From positions 1 through 34,823 of the forward strand of contig JBPOHI010000060.1 in assembly GCA_052035735.1 (NCBI GenBank): a stretch of 34,823 nt of DNA. The letters run 5' to 3'. This document shows positions 1 through 10,144 of the stretch, piece by piece. This stretch comes from JAGPDF01 sp052035735 (GTDB lineage Bacteria; Acidobacteriota; Thermoanaerobaculia; Multivoradales; JAGPDF01). Below the pieces are notes generated by a model. It worked only from the letters and a program-made list of their open reading frames with translations. It searched no databases and had not been told where the DNA came from. Position numbers and translations under genes: made by a program. Numbering within the stretch: the first letter of the stretch is position 1; each line of letters opens with the position of its first letter.

Positions 1-680
1 TGGCGATCGAGACGGCGCCGCAGGCGAAGCTCGAGCGTATGCGGGCACTCGGTGCCACCCTGATCCCGGTCTCCTATACCGACGCCTGGAAGGCGCTCGA
101 CGCGCGTTCGTTTCCGGGCGTCGACGCGACGTTCATTCACCCGTTCGACGATCACGCTTTCATCGCCGGCCACGCGACGATCGGCCTCGAGATCTTCGAA
201 GATGCCCCCGATACCGCTGCAGTCATCGCCAGTGTCGGGGGCGGCGGGCTACTCACCGGCGTGGGCAGCGCGCTCAAGGCGCTCAACCCGGCGATCCAGG
301 TCTGGGCTGCAGAGCCCGAGACGGCCGCCCCGCTGGCGCTCTCTCTGGAGAGGGGCTCGCCGCAGCGGTTCGGAGAGTGGAAGGCCTCCTTCGTCGACGG
401 CGCCGGCGGGCAGAGCGTCTTCCCGCGCATGTGGGAGCGCATGCGGCCGGTCGTGGACGGATCGATCGTGGTGACGCTCGAGGAGACGCGGCGGGCGATG
501 CGCCTGCTGGCGGAGAAGTCGCGCGTCATCGCCGAAGGGGCCGGCGCGCTCACCGTCGCCGCCGCCCTCACCGGACGAGCCGGACGAGGGCCGATCGTCG
601 CCATCGTCTCCGGCGGCAACATCGACCTGGCGAGTTTCTGCGAGCTCGTCCTTCGGGACGGCTCCCTGCCGGCGCCTTAG
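1..680 (+). CDS. Threonine/serine ammonia-lyase, fold type II PLP enzyme (C-terminal part)
   Basis: Only the last ~225 residues are present; the frame is open to the left edge (first full codon at base 3), so the start and the PLP-binding lysine lie outside the window. The fragment has the PTAP/ETAPQAK-like helix and the glycine-rich phosphate loop of the threonine dehydratase/serine racemase family (SVGGGGLLTG, about bases 229-258), followed by a C-terminal SGGN motif near base 610 that in this family contacts the PLP pyridine ring region. No C-terminal ACT regulatory domain follows: the protein stops soon after SGGNIDLASF, so it resembles catabolic (TdcB-like) or racemase-type enzymes rather than long biosynthetic IlvA. 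It converges with ridA, whose product removes the reactive enamine/imine made by such lyases, which supports a dehydratase role. The exact substrate cannot be decided from this fragment. Confidence 0.85.
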   Translation, partial: AIETAPQAKLERMRALGATLIPVSYTDAWKALDARSFPGVDATFIHPFDDHAFIAGHATIGLEIFEDAPDTAAVIASVGGGGLLTGVGSALKALNPAIQVWAAEPETAAPLALSLERGSPQRFGEWKASFVDGAGGQSVFPRMWERMRPVVDGSIVVTLEETRRAMRLLAEKSRVIAEGAGALTVAAALTGRAGRGPIVAIVSGGNIDLASFCELVLRDGSLPAP

Positions 681-692
681 CGCCCAGTTTTC

Positions 693-1088
693 TCAGCCGG
701 GCAGGCGGGCGACGAGGTCGATTTCGACCAGGGCGTTCTTCGGCAGGGCGGCGGCCTGCACGGTCGAACGTGCAGGTTTGTGGTCGCCGAAGGCGGCGGA
801 GTAGATCCGGTTGAGGACCGGGAAGTCCGCCATGCTGGCGAGGTAGACCGTGGCTTTCAGGACGTCCGGAAAGTCGGCTCCGGCGCTCTCCAGCACCTGC
901 TTCAGATTGCGGAAGACCTGCTCGGCCTGGGCCTCGAAGCCGCCGGTGACGAGCTCGCCGGTCGACGGGTCGATGGCGACCTGACCGGAGGTGTAGAGGA
1001 TGCCGGCGTGCGAGACCGACTGGCTGTACGGGCCGATCGCCGCCGGCGCTGCTTCGGTGTGGTGGCTGGTGATCTTCTCGGTGCTCAC
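693..1088 (-). CDS. ridA: RidA family reactive imine/enamine deaminase
   Basis: A 131-residue protein of typical RidA (YjgF/YER057c/UK114) length. It has the family hallmarks IGPYSQ near the N-terminus, LYTSGQVAIDP, the VLKATVYLASM segment and the C-terminal ALPKNALVEIDLVA signature. RidA hydrolyses 2-aminoacrylate and 2-aminocrotonate released by PLP-dependent threonine/serine dehydratases, so its convergent position 12 bases from such a dehydratase makes functional sense. The start is a GTG at 1088-1086 that overlaps the TGA stop of hpt (1087-1085), a GTGA junction suggesting translational coupling in an hpt-ridA operon. The R of the family's conserved ARSTVQ-like segment, which binds the substrate carboxylate, is present (KPARSTVQAAALP), so it is probably catalytically competent. 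Confidence 0.92.
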   Translation of the reverse strand: MSTEKITSHHTEAAPAAIGPYSQSVSHAGILYTSGQVAIDPSTGELVTGGFEAQAEQVFRNLKQVLESAGADFPDVLKATVYLASMADFPVLNRIYSAAFGDHKPARSTVQAAALPKNALVEIDLVARLPG

Positions 1089-1630
1089 TTGGCGTTCATC
1101 TCCACGACCCCGATGTAGGGCAGGTTGCGATAGCGCTCGTTGAAGTCGAGCCCGTAGCCGACGACGAACTCCTTGCCGATGCGGAAGCCGGAGTAGTCGA
1201 TCGGTACTTCGACCTCGCGCGACTCGTGTTTGTCGAGCAGGGCACAGAGCTTGACGCTCTTGGCGCCGCGGAAGCGGAACAGATCGAGAATGGTGCGCAG
1301 CGTCCAGCCGGTGTCGACGATGTCCTCGACCAGGATGACGTCCTTGCCGCGGATCGACAGGTCGATGTCGCGCTTGATACGCACCTCGCCGGCAGTCGTG
1401 CCGGTGCCGTAGCTGGTGGTCTGGAAGAAGTCGATCCGCAGCGGCGTCGCGAGCCGCTTGACCAGGTCGGTGAAGAAGAAGACGGAACCCTTGAGCACCC
1501 CGATGGCGACCAGGTCCTCGCTGCCGGCGAAGTCGGCGTCGATCTGACGCGCCAGCTCGGCGACTCGCTTTGCGATCGTCTCCTCGTCGAGGAGGACGCG
1601 GATTCTGTGGCTATCCTTCTGGCTTTCCAT
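1085..1630 (-). CDS. hpt: Hypoxanthine (guanine) phosphoribosyltransferase
   Basis: A 181-residue cytosolic purine-salvage enzyme that converts hypoxanthine or guanine and PRPP to IMP or GMP. Direct signs are the PPi-binding loop region VAIGVLKGSVFF, the flexible-loop TTSYGTGT, the PRPP-binding motif VILVEDIVDTGWTL and a C-terminal FVVGYGLDFNERYRNLPYIGVV block typical of Hpt. A Trp sits in the PRPP motif where Leu or Met is more usual, a mild variation. The ATG start at 1630 faces the divergent gene at 1666 with only 35 bases between, which must hold both promoters; on the minus strand a GATTCT hexamer lies 5 bases from the ATG. It forms an operon with ridA through a GTGA overlap. Further purine salvage genes (pnp, mtnP, apt, guaA) lie in the same window. 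Confidence 0.95.
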   Translation of the reverse strand: MESQKDSHRIRVLLDEETIAKRVAELARQIDADFAGSEDLVAIGVLKGSVFFFTDLVKRLATPLRIDFFQTTSYGTGTTAGEVRIKRDIDLSIRGKDVILVEDIVDTGWTLRTILDLFRFRGAKSVKLCALLDKHESREVEVPIDYSGFRIGKEFVVGYGLDFNERYRNLPYIGVVEMNAK

Positions 1631-1665
1631 GCTTTAGAATCCTCGCTCGATAAACCCAGACGACT

Positions 1666-3210
1666 GTGACGACACCCGACATCGCCGTTTTGCATCGACG
1701 TTATGTCGACCTGGCGAGCCGCTTCAAGTCGGCTTGGACCTTCCATCAGTTCCTGCAAGGCATCCAGAAATTCTTCACCGAAGTCGAAATCGGTCGCTAT
1801 CCTTCCGACTTCCAGGAGATTCACGGCACCCTCAAGTCGATCGCCGACAATCTGAACGGCGGCGATGGCGACCGTCTGGCCCGGCAGCTCGACCAGGTCG
1901 AGCGCCAGCTGGCGCAGATGACCGGAATTCTCTCGGCGACCGACTCCCGGGTTTCGGCCTCGTTGCTGCGGCAGTTCTTCGACCGCGTCAAGAATTTCGA
2001 CGAACAGATCCTAGCCCAGATGGTGCGGTTCTACCTCGCCAATTCTTCCGAAAGCAGCCTCGGCGGCGAGCGCCAGGACAAGCTCGATTTCCTGGTCTCC
2101 AAGCTCTCGGAGGAGCTCGACCGGGTGACCGGACTCTACGTCCTGCGCGACCGCACCCGCCTGCGCGAGCTGTTCGAAGGCTTCTGGGCAGCATTGCCCG
2201 AGGTCGTCATCGAGCCGCCGATGCTCGCCTCCCGGCGCTCGCAGATCGAGGAGTTCCGCCGCGAGCTCGCCGGCCTGGGCAGCTTCGAGGCGCTGACCGG
2301 CTCCGGCTTCATCCAGCGCTATCGCGAGCTCAAACACGAAATGGGACGCTACCTGTTCCATCCCGAGCTCATGGTCGCGGTCGTCGAGACGAATCTCGCG
2401 GTCAAGAACAAGGTGCGTCAGTACTACCGCACCGAGGAGCAGCGGATCCTCGACGAGTCGAACCGGATCCTCGAGCTCGAGAGCGAGGTCGGCAGTGACC
2501 CCCCGCTGGCGGCCGAGATCTCCGACCTCCGCCACTCGATGGAGCAGCTCGAGCGCAGCCAACAGCGCGACAACGTCAAGCTCGGCGAGCTCGACCTGTT
2601 GCGCCGGCAGGTTGTCGAGCTTGCTCCGCGACTGGCGGCGCGGCGGGAGCAGCGGGCGTCGGCGGCGGATCCGGCGGCTCCGGTCCGCACGAGCCGCGAC
2701 CGGCCGCCGACCCAGGGCGAGATCGCTACCGCCCAGGCGCGCAGCGTCTCCGCGACCCACCTGCAGGAGATTCTCGACGCGCTCGATTCGACCGACAGCA
2801 AGGACGATCCGAAGTCGGTGGCGCTGGCACGCGACATCTACCACCTGCGTCTCGAGCCGCGCGAGATCATCGCCTACCGCAGTCTCTACGTCTCGCACAG
2901 CGGCGACAGCGAGGTCGAGACCTTCCTGCTCGAGGCGGCGGCCCTGCGGCTGAGGATCAACCAAGAGGCGGCCGAGATTGCCGAGCTGCTCGACGAGACC
3001 GCGGTGACCAAGGATGCGCCGGTGTTCGAGCGCGCGCGCGCCACGACGCGGGCCGCCGACGCGGTCGTGCAGCGCTTCAGCAGCGTCATCGACGTCGCCG
3101 TCCAGGACGGCAACTTCGCCGAGGCGCAGCAGCTGCAGTTGCTGCGCATGCGCCTGATCCGCGACTATTCCGGTCTCTGGTTGCTGGTCAACCGGCCGGC
3201 CTCGACCTGA
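1666..3210 (+). CDS. Unrecognised 514-residue charged, helical protein
   Basis: I do not recognise this family. It is a soluble-looking protein with no signal peptide or membrane segment, rich in Glu, Arg, Leu and Gln. Several long stretches look helical or coiled-coil: roughly residues 60-95 (many Leu/Gln heptad-like positions), 265-325 (acid/base alternation with repeated leucines) and 370-400. Residues ~325-360 are Pro/Ala/Arg rich, probably a linker. The C-terminal third is helical and Ala-rich and ends at LLVNRPAST. No catalytic motif, Walker box, Cys cluster or DNA-binding signature is visible. The GTG start has no clear Shine-Dalgarno; TAGAAT at 1635-1640 is a possible -10. It is divergent from hpt and convergent with pnp, so it is probably a single-gene unit. 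Codon use and GC match the chromosome. A structural or cytoskeletal role is possible but is only a guess. Confidence 0.8.
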   Translation: MTTPDIAVLHRRYVDLASRFKSAWTFHQFLQGIQKFFTEVEIGRYPSDFQEIHGTLKSIADNLNGGDGDRLARQLDQVERQLAQMTGILSATDSRVSASLLRQFFDRVKNFDEQILAQMVRFYLANSSESSLGGERQDKLDFLVSKLSEELDRVTGLYVLRDRTRLRELFEGFWAALPEVVIEPPMLASRRSQIEEFRRELAGLGSFEALTGSGFIQRYRELKHEMGRYLFHPELMVAVVETNLAVKNKVRQYYRTEEQRILDESNRILELESEVGSDPPLAAEISDLRHSMEQLERSQQRDNVKLGELDLLRRQVVELAPRLAARREQRASAADPAAPVRTSRDRPPTQGEIATAQARSVSATHLQEILDALDSTDSKDDPKSVALARDIYHLRLEPREIIAYRSLYVSHSGDSEVETFLLEAAALRLRINQEAAEIAELLDETAVTKDAPVFERARATTRAADAVVQRFSSVIDVAVQDGNFAEAQQLQLLRMRLIRDYSGLWLLVNRPAST

Positions 3211-3222
3211 CCGCCCGGCCGT

Positions 3223-3242
3223 CCCTGGCGGTGGCGCCAGGG
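3223..3242. terminator. Hairpin between convergent genes, possible bidirectional terminator
   Basis: CCCTGGCG, a GTGG loop and CGCCAGGG form a perfect 8-bp GC stem in the 40-base gap between two convergent genes (stops at 3210 and 3251). There is no clear U tract on either side, only a C/T-rich run on the plus side, so intrinsic termination is uncertain. Confidence 0.5.
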
Positions 3243-3250
3243 CCCCTCCT

Positions 3251-4081
3251 TCAGCAGAGCGCGGGGTCGGCGAGCAGAGCTGCGATCAGGCCGCGTACCC
3301 GCACCGCCGCTTCCCGCCCGGCTTCGAGCACCTCTTCGTGGTGGAGCGGCGCGTCGGTGACGCCGGCTCCCGGGTTGGCGACCAGCGAGAGCACCAGGCA
3401 GCGCATGCCGAGATGGCGGGCGGCGATCACCTCGTGCACGGTGGACATGCCGACGAGGTCGGCGCCCAGGGTGCGCAGCATGCGGACCTCGGCGGGAGTC
3501 TCGTAGCTCGGTCCGGCGAGGCCGGCGTACACGCCCTCCTGGAGCTCGAACCCGAGATGCTGCGCGTGCCGGCGCGCGAGCTCGCGAAAGGCCGGCGCGT
3601 ACGCATCGACCATGTCCGGGAAGCGGGCGCCCCACTCGGCGGGCGGCTCGCCGGCGAGCGGATTGCCGCCGCTGAGGTTCAGCTGGTCGGAAACCGCGGC
3701 GAGCGTACCGGCTGGCCACTCCGGACGGACGCCTCCGGCGGCGTTGGTCATCAGCAGCACTTTCGCTCCGAGCAGCGCCGCGAAGCGGACCGGAAAGACG
3801 ACCTCCGCGGGCGTATAGCCCTGGTAGCCGTGGATCCGGCCGCGGAAATAGAGCACGCGGCGCCCGCCGCCGACTTCGAGCAGCTCGATCTCGTGGCGAT
3901 GCCCGGCCACCGAGTGCACCGGAAAGGGCAGCCATTGCGCGAGCGGTTCGGGGCCCGCTGCCGGGGCGCCGAGGTCCACGGAGAGGCCCGATCCGGCGAC
4001 CAGGGCGATGTCGGGCGCGGGGCGCCCGAGCGACCGCCAGCGGGCGACGGCCTGGGCGAGCTCATCTTGCCAGTGACGCAT
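3251..4081 (-). CDS. punA: Purine-nucleoside phosphorylase (trimeric, inosine/guanosine type)
   Basis: A 276-residue enzyme cleaving purine nucleosides with phosphate to free base and ribose-1-phosphate. It shows the trimeric PNP signatures in order: VAGSGLS phosphate loop near residue 30, the GRIHGYQGYTP segment (counterpart of GRxHxYEG), TNAAGGV, LNLSGGNPL, GVYAGLAGPSYETPAEVRML with the base-binding Glu, and VGMSTVHEVIAARHLGM. The late base-contact position is Asn in LVANPGAG, consistent with 6-oxopurine preference. Its product base is the substrate of the nearby Hpt. It is divergent from lysS with 56 bases between starts. An extended -10 (TGTTAGGAT on the minus strand, 4097-4089) ends 7 bases before the ATG, so the transcript is probably leaderless and no Shine-Dalgarno is expected. 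Confidence 0.93.
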   Translation of the reverse strand: MRHWQDELAQAVARWRSLGRPAPDIALVAGSGLSVDLGAPAAGPEPLAQWLPFPVHSVAGHRHEIELLEVGGGRRVLYFRGRIHGYQGYTPAEVVFPVRFAALLGAKVLLMTNAAGGVRPEWPAGTLAAVSDQLNLSGGNPLAGEPPAEWGARFPDMVDAYAPAFRELARRHAQHLGFELQEGVYAGLAGPSYETPAEVRMLRTLGADLVGMSTVHEVIAARHLGMRCLVLSLVANPGAGVTDAPLHHEEVLEAGREAAVRVRGLIAALLADPALC

Positions 4082-4088
4082 GAGCGCG

Positions 4089-4097
4089 ATCCTAACA
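4089..4097 (-). promoter_or_regulatory. Extended -10 promoter element for pnp (leaderless)
   Basis: The minus strand reads TGTTAGGAT: a TGn extension plus a TAGGAT hexamer. Seven bases separate it from the ATG at 4081, which would place transcription initiation at or next to the start codon. No good -35 is visible, as is usual for extended -10 promoters. Confidence 0.45.
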
Positions 4098-4122
4098 GCA
4101 GGCCTCCGCGGCGCCTTTCGGG

Positions 4123-4128
4123 TATCCT
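4123..4128 (+). promoter_or_regulatory. Possible -10 element for lysS
   Basis: TATCCT lies 9 bases before the lysS ATG at 4138. Initiation would give a leader of about 0-3 bases. There is no convincing -35 at the expected spacing, so this rests on position and on the same pattern seen at other genes in this window. Confidence 0.35.
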
Positions 4129-4137
4129 TCGCCTCTC

Positions 4138-5732
<1,595 letters not shown>

Positions 5733-5736
<4 letters not shown>

Positions 5737-6923
5737 TCGCCGGCAACCTGCCGTTCGGCCTCGCGCTTGCGCTGCGCTACCTGCGAAGCACCCGTAAAGA
5801 CGCTTTCGTGAGTTTTCTCTCGGTCGTCGCCGCCGCCGGCATCGGACTCGGCGTGGCGGCGATGGTGCTGGCGCTCGCCGCGCTCACCGGCATGCAGCAG
5901 GCGCTCACCGGCGAGATCCTCGCGCGCACTCCCGCGATGGAGGTCCAACTGCCGGCCCGCCTGCCGCCGGAAGCTCTCGCGTCACTCGTCTTACGTCTGC
6001 GTCAGGATCCGGCGATCACTTCGGTTCAGCAGGCCGTCACCGGCAAGGGCTGGATCGTGGCGGCGGGCCGGGTGATGCCGGTGGCGATCACCGGCTTCGA
6101 GGGGGCGGTGCCTTCGCCCTTCCCGGGCGCCGCCGGGAGACCCTCGGGTCTCTACCTGGGCGACCGCGAGGCGGCGCGTCTCGGCATCGCGCCGGCGAGC
6201 ATCGTCACCATCGCCTCCCCGCGGCCGACCTTGACCCCTTTCGGGCCGCAGCCCCGCGCCATCAACCTCAGGCTCACCGGCCTCTTCCAGTCCGGCAGGT
6301 CGGAACAGGGGGCGCGAGCGGCGTTGCCGCTGGACCGCGCCGAGGTGCTGTTCGGCGGCGAGCGGTCGCGGCGCCTCTACCTCGGCCTCACCGACCTCGC
6401 GGCCGCACCCTTTGTGGCGGAGCGCCTGGCCGGCGTGCTGCCCTCGGGCTCGCGGGTCGCAACCTGGCAGGAGCTCAACCGGCCGCTCTTTTTCGCCCTG
6501 CGCCTGGAGAAGAGCGTCATGGCCGTCGCCGTCTCGCTGATTGTCGTGGTCGCGGCGCTCGCCCTGGTCGCCGACCTCTCCCTGATCGCCGCCAACAAGC
6601 GGCGCGAGATCGGACTGCTGGTCGCAATGGGAGGGACCGCCGGGACCTTGCGCGCCGCCTTCTGCTGGCTGGGAGCGATGCTCGGCGGCATCGGCACGCT
6701 GGCGGGTGCGGCGGTCGGTGCGTCGGCGGCCCTGATCCTCGACCGGGGCCGCCTGATCCGCATGCCCGGCGAGGTCTACTTTCTCGACTATCTTCCCTTC
6801 GCCGTGCCGCTCGACGATCTGGCGGTCGTGGTCGCGGTGACCTTCGCCTGGGCGGTCGCCTGTTCCTGGTACGGAGCGTCGCGGGTGGCACGTCTCGACC
6901 CGATGGAGGCGCTCCGGTCGTGA
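5733..6923 (+). CDS. lolC: LolC/LolE-type lipoprotein-releasing ABC transporter permease
   Basis: A 396-residue inner-membrane protein of the FtsX/MacB permease superfamily. The N-terminus carries the LolC/E signature (ALRYLRSTRKDAFVSFLSVV), then a first transmembrane helix (about residues 25-50), a long periplasmic MacB-core domain (~50-260) and three further helices, with the conserved cytosolic coupling segment ANKRREIGLLVAMGGT. The C-terminus ends in RVARLDPMEALRS, the typical permease end. With LolD it would extract mature lipoproteins from the inner membrane for delivery to the outer membrane. Only one permease gene is present, so the complex may use a homodimer (LolF-like) or a partner elsewhere. 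It is sandwiched by GTGA overlaps with lysS upstream and lolD downstream. Confidence 0.92.
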
Positions 6924-7603
6924 CGATCGCGATCTCGATGCGCGGTGTCGACAAGAGCTATCGCGACGCCGCGCGCACCGTCGAGGTGCTGCGCGGCGTC
7001 GACCTCGAAGTCGACGCCGGTGAGCGGCTGGCGATCGTCGGACCCTCCGGCTCCGGCAAGTCCACCCTGCTGCACTTAGCCGGGGGCCTCGACCGGCCCG
7101 ACACGGGGGAGATCGATGTCGGAGGGCGCTCGCTCGCGGCGCTGTCGGCGGCCGAACTGGCCGCTTTCCGCAACCGCACGATCGGCTTCGTCTTCCAGTT
7201 TCAGCAGCTCCTCGCCGACTTCACCGCGCTCGAGAACGTGATGATCCCCGGGCGGATCGCTGGTATTCCGGCTGCCGAGCTCGCGCAGCGCGCCCGCCGG
7301 CTATTGGCGCAGGTCGGGATGGCCGAGCGCGAAGAGCACTTTCCGTCGCAGCTCTCCGGCGGCGAGCAGCAGCGGGTGGCACTCTGCCGCGCCCTGCTGC
7401 TCGATCCGCCGCTGCTGCTGGCCGACGAGCCCACCGGCAGCCTCGACCCGGAGTCGGGCGCCGCCGTCGTCGAGCTTCTGGAGGCGCTGCAGAGTGGCCG
7501 CGGGATGACCGCCATCGTCGTCACGCACAACCCGGTCCTGGCGCGTCGGTGTGATAGAATTTTGACCTTGGCGGGGGGGGCGCTGCACGCCGAAAGTGTT
7601 TGA
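6920..7603 (+). CDS. lolD: LolD-type ABC transporter ATP-binding protein
   Basis: A 227-residue ATPase of the MacB/LolD/FtsE group. Visible motifs are Walker A GPSGSGKST, the Q-loop in GFVFQFQQLLADFTALENVM, ABC signature LSGGEQQRVALCRALL, Walker B LLLADEPTGSLDPESG and the switch histidine in VVTHN. FxFQFxxLLxxFTALENVMxP is characteristic of LolD. It starts at GTG 6920, overlapping the permease stop by four bases, and powers the adjacent permease. Its last codons contain a good extended -10 (7552-7560) that may serve clpC. Confidence 0.95.
   Translation: MTIAISMRGVDKSYRDAARTVEVLRGVDLEVDAGERLAIVGPSGSGKSTLLHLAGGLDRPDTGEIDVGGRSLAALSAAELAAFRNRTIGFVFQFQQLLADFTALENVMIPGRIAGIPAAELAQRARRLLAQVGMAEREEHFPSQLSGGEQQRVALCRALLLDPPLLLADEPTGSLDPESGAAVVELLEALQSGRGMTAIVVTHNPVLARRCDRILTLAGGALHAESV
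7552..7560 (+). promoter_or_regulatory. Extended -10 candidate inside the lolD 3' end, possibly for clpC
   Basis: TGATAGAAT (TGn plus TAGAAT) is an AT-rich element in otherwise GC-rich coding sequence, 82 bases before the clpC GTG. No clear -35 is present. It would give clpC its own promoter, plausible for a stress-regulated unfoldase. No CtsR or CIRCE-like operator was seen. Confidence 0.35.
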
Positions 7604-7642
7604 TTTGCAAGCACTTCGACGCTTTCTCTGAGGGAGTCGACC

Positions 7643-10069
7643 GTGTTCGAGAAGTTCAACGAGAAGGCGCGGCGGGCGTTGTTTTTTGCCCGCTACGAAG
7701 CCTCGAAGCTCGGCAGCCGGGTCATCGAGTCCGAGCATGTGCTGCTCGGCATCCTGCGCGAAGGCGAAGAGTCGGTTACCGAGATCTTCCGTCGTTTCCA
7801 CGCCCGCCCCGAAGACGTCCGGCGAGAGATCGAGGGGGAGCGCGTGTTCGTCGAGCGAATCTCCTCGACCGCCGAGCTGCCACTGTCCGAGGAGTCGAAG
7901 AAGATCCTCGCCTACGCCGCCCACGAAGCCGAGTCGATGCTGCACACGGCGGTGGGTTCGGAGCACCTCCTGGTGGGAATTCTGCGCGTCGAAGGCTCTG
8001 TCGCGGCGCGCATCCTCGGTCAGCAGAGCTTCGACGTCTACACCTTGCGCGAGGAGGTTCTTTCTCTCGCCAAGGAGCGCGAGGCCTCGCTGCAGAAGAA
8101 GGAGCTGCCCTTCCTCTCCGAGTACAGCCGTGATCTCACGGCACTCGCCACGCAGGGCACCTTCGACCCGCTGATCGGCCGCGAGCGCGAGGTCGAACGG
8201 ATCGTCCAGATCCTCTCGCGACGGACCAAGAACAACCCGATCCTGCTGGGCGAGCCCGGTGTCGGCAAGACCGCGATCGTGGAGGGTCTCGCCCTGCGCA
8301 TCGTCGAGGGCCGGGTGCCGATCTTCCTGGCCCAGAAGCGGGTGCTGGCGCTCGACCTTTCGCTGATCGTCGCCGGGACCAAGTATCGCGGGCAGTTCGA
8401 GGAGCGCCTGAAGGGGATTCTCAAGGAGCTCAAGGACGCCAAGGACATCATCGTCTTCGTGGACGAGATTCACTCCCTGATCGGAGCCGGCTCTGCCGAA
8501 GGCTCGCTCGATGCCGCGAACATCCTCAAGCCGGCGCTGTCCCGCGGCGAGGTGAGTTGCATCGGCGCGACGACGACCAAGGAGTACCGCAAGTTCATCG
8601 AGAAGGACCGCTCCCTCCTCAGGCGCTTCCAGTCGGTTCAGGTCTCGCCGCCGAACCAGGAAGAGACGCTGCAGATCCTCGACGGCGTCAAGGACCGTTA
8701 CGAGTCGTTCCACAAGGTGCGCTACTCGGGCGAGGCGCTGAAGCGGGCGATCTACCAGACCTCACGCTACATCACCGATCGCTTCCAGCCCGACAAGGCG
8801 ATCGACGTGATCGACGAGGCGGGGGCCAAGGTCAAGCTGCGCAAGGTCAAGGACACGCAGAATCTGCGCCGCCTGGAGCAGGAGATCCGCCAGGTGGTGC
8901 GCGACATGAAGACGGCGATCTCGGAGAAGAACTTCGAGAGCGCCGTTTTCCTGCGCGAACGCGAGATCGAGCTGCGCGAGGACCTCGAGCGGATGGGCGC
9001 GGTGTCGAACGAGGACACCGAGCTCGAGGTGACGACGCGCGACATCGAGGAGGTCATCGCGGCCTGGACGGGCATCCCCGTGTCGAGCCTGCAGGAGGAC
9101 GAGGCGGAGCGCCTGCTGCACATGGAGGAGACGCTGCGCAAGCACGTCGTCGGCCAGGAGATGGCGATCTCGGGGATTTCCCGCGCCATCCGCCGTTCCC
9201 GCCTCGGTGTCGCCAATCCGCAGCGCCCCATGGGCTCGTTCATCTTTCTCGGCCCCTCGGGAGTGGGCAAGACCGAGGTCGCCCGGCGGCTCGCCGAGTT
9301 CCTCTTCGGCTCGCAGCACTCGCTGGTGCGTTTCGACATGAGCGAGTACATGGAGAAGCACGCGGTGTCGAAGCTCATCGGCTCGCCGCCGGGCTACGTC
9401 GGTCACGAGGAGGGCGGCCAGCTGACCGAGCGGGTGAGGCGCCAGCCCTATTCGCTGGTGCTGTTCGACGAGATCGAGAAAGCGCATCCCGACGTCGCCA
9501 ATCTCCTGCTGCAGATCCTCGACGACGGCACGCTCACCGACTCCTACGGCAATCAGGTGGACTTCAAGAACACCCTCCTGTTGATGACCTCGAACATCGG
9601 TTCGAAGCTGGTGCTGCGCGGCGGCCGCATGGGATTCGGCAGCCAGGATGCCGAGGAGGCCTTCCGCCGGGTGGAGGACGAGATCCTCTCGGAGCTCCGG
9701 CGCTCGTTCAGCCCCGAGTTCATCAATCGCGTGGACGAGGTGATCGTCTTCCATCCGCTGGGCGAAGTGGAGCTGCGGGCGATCGTCGATCTGCTCCTGG
9801 AAGACGTCAACGTGACGCTGGCCCAGCGCAACCTGCGCGTCGAAGTGACGCCGGCGGGCAAGGAATGGCTGCTCCGGCGGGCCGGAATCGACGCTTCGAC
9901 CGGTGCGCGCCCTCTCCGGCGGACGATTCAGCGCCACGTGCAGGATACAATCTCCGAGCTTTTGATTCGGGCAGGCAAGCAGGATTTCGAAGTCATCGAG
10001 GCGGATGTAAACGGTTCTGAGCTCACGGTGAGAGCGCGGCCCCGGGAGTTGGAGCCCACCAGGGCCTGA
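7643..10069 (+). CDS. clpC: ClpC-type AAA+ protein unfoldase
   Basis: An 808-residue, two-ring AAA+ ATPase that unfolds proteins for ClpP-type proteolysis. The N-domain (residues 1-~145) is the double Clp-N repeat, starting FEKFNEKARRALFFARYEA. The D1 module has Walker A GEPGVGKT (residues 203-210) and a VDEIHSLIGAG Walker B. A short UVR-containing middle domain (about 400-450, EKNFESAVFLREREIELRE) identifies ClpC rather than ClpB or ClpA. D2 has Walker A GPSGVGKT (537-544), the GSPPGYVGHEEGGQLTE pore region and VLFDEIEKAHPD Walker B, then the C-terminal D2-small domain (STGARPLRRTIQR). The GTG start is preceded by GAGGGAG. No clpP is in the window. Confidence 0.96.
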   Translation: MFEKFNEKARRALFFARYEASKLGSRVIESEHVLLGILREGEESVTEIFRRFHARPEDVRREIEGERVFVERISSTAELPLSEESKKILAYAAHEAESMLHTAVGSEHLLVGILRVEGSVAARILGQQSFDVYTLREEVLSLAKEREASLQKKELPFLSEYSRDLTALATQGTFDPLIGREREVERIVQILSRRTKNNPILLGEPGVGKTAIVEGLALRIVEGRVPIFLAQKRVLALDLSLIVAGTKYRGQFEERLKGILKELKDAKDIIVFVDEIHSLIGAGSAEGSLDAANILKPALSRGEVSCIGATTTKEYRKFIEKDRSLLRRFQSVQVSPPNQEETLQILDGVKDRYESFHKVRYSGEALKRAIYQTSRYITDRFQPDKAIDVIDEAGAKVKLRKVKDTQNLRRLEQEIRQVVRDMKTAISEKNFESAVFLREREIELREDLERMGAVSNEDTELEVTTRDIEEVIAAWTGIPVSSLQEDEAERLLHMEETLRKHVVGQEMAISGISRAIRRSRLGVANPQRPMGSFIFLGPSGVGKTEVARRLAEFLFGSQHSLVRFDMSEYMEKHAVSKLIGSPPGYVGHEEGGQLTERVRRQPYSLVLFDEIEKAHPDVANLLLQILDDGTLTDSYGNQVDFKNTLLLMTSNIGSKLVLRGGRMGFGSQDAEEAFRRVEDEILSELRRSFSPEFINRVDEVIVFHPLGEVELRAIVDLLLEDVNVTLAQRNLRVEVTPAGKEWLLRRAGIDASTGARPLRRTIQRHVQDTISELLIRAGKQDFEVIEADVNGSELTVRARPRELEPTRA

Positions 10070-10144
10070 AAAGCTCCCGGTTCCCGGCCGACTGCGACCG
10101 CGGTCGTCGAGCATGGTACCCGTCTTGCAGCGCGCGGAGATTCT

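Noticed and set aside
10095..10106. CGACCGCGGTCG palindrome before bamA as an operator
   Set aside because: A 12-bp GC palindrome is not surprising in such GC-rich DNA, and there is no second copy or regulator nearby to support it.
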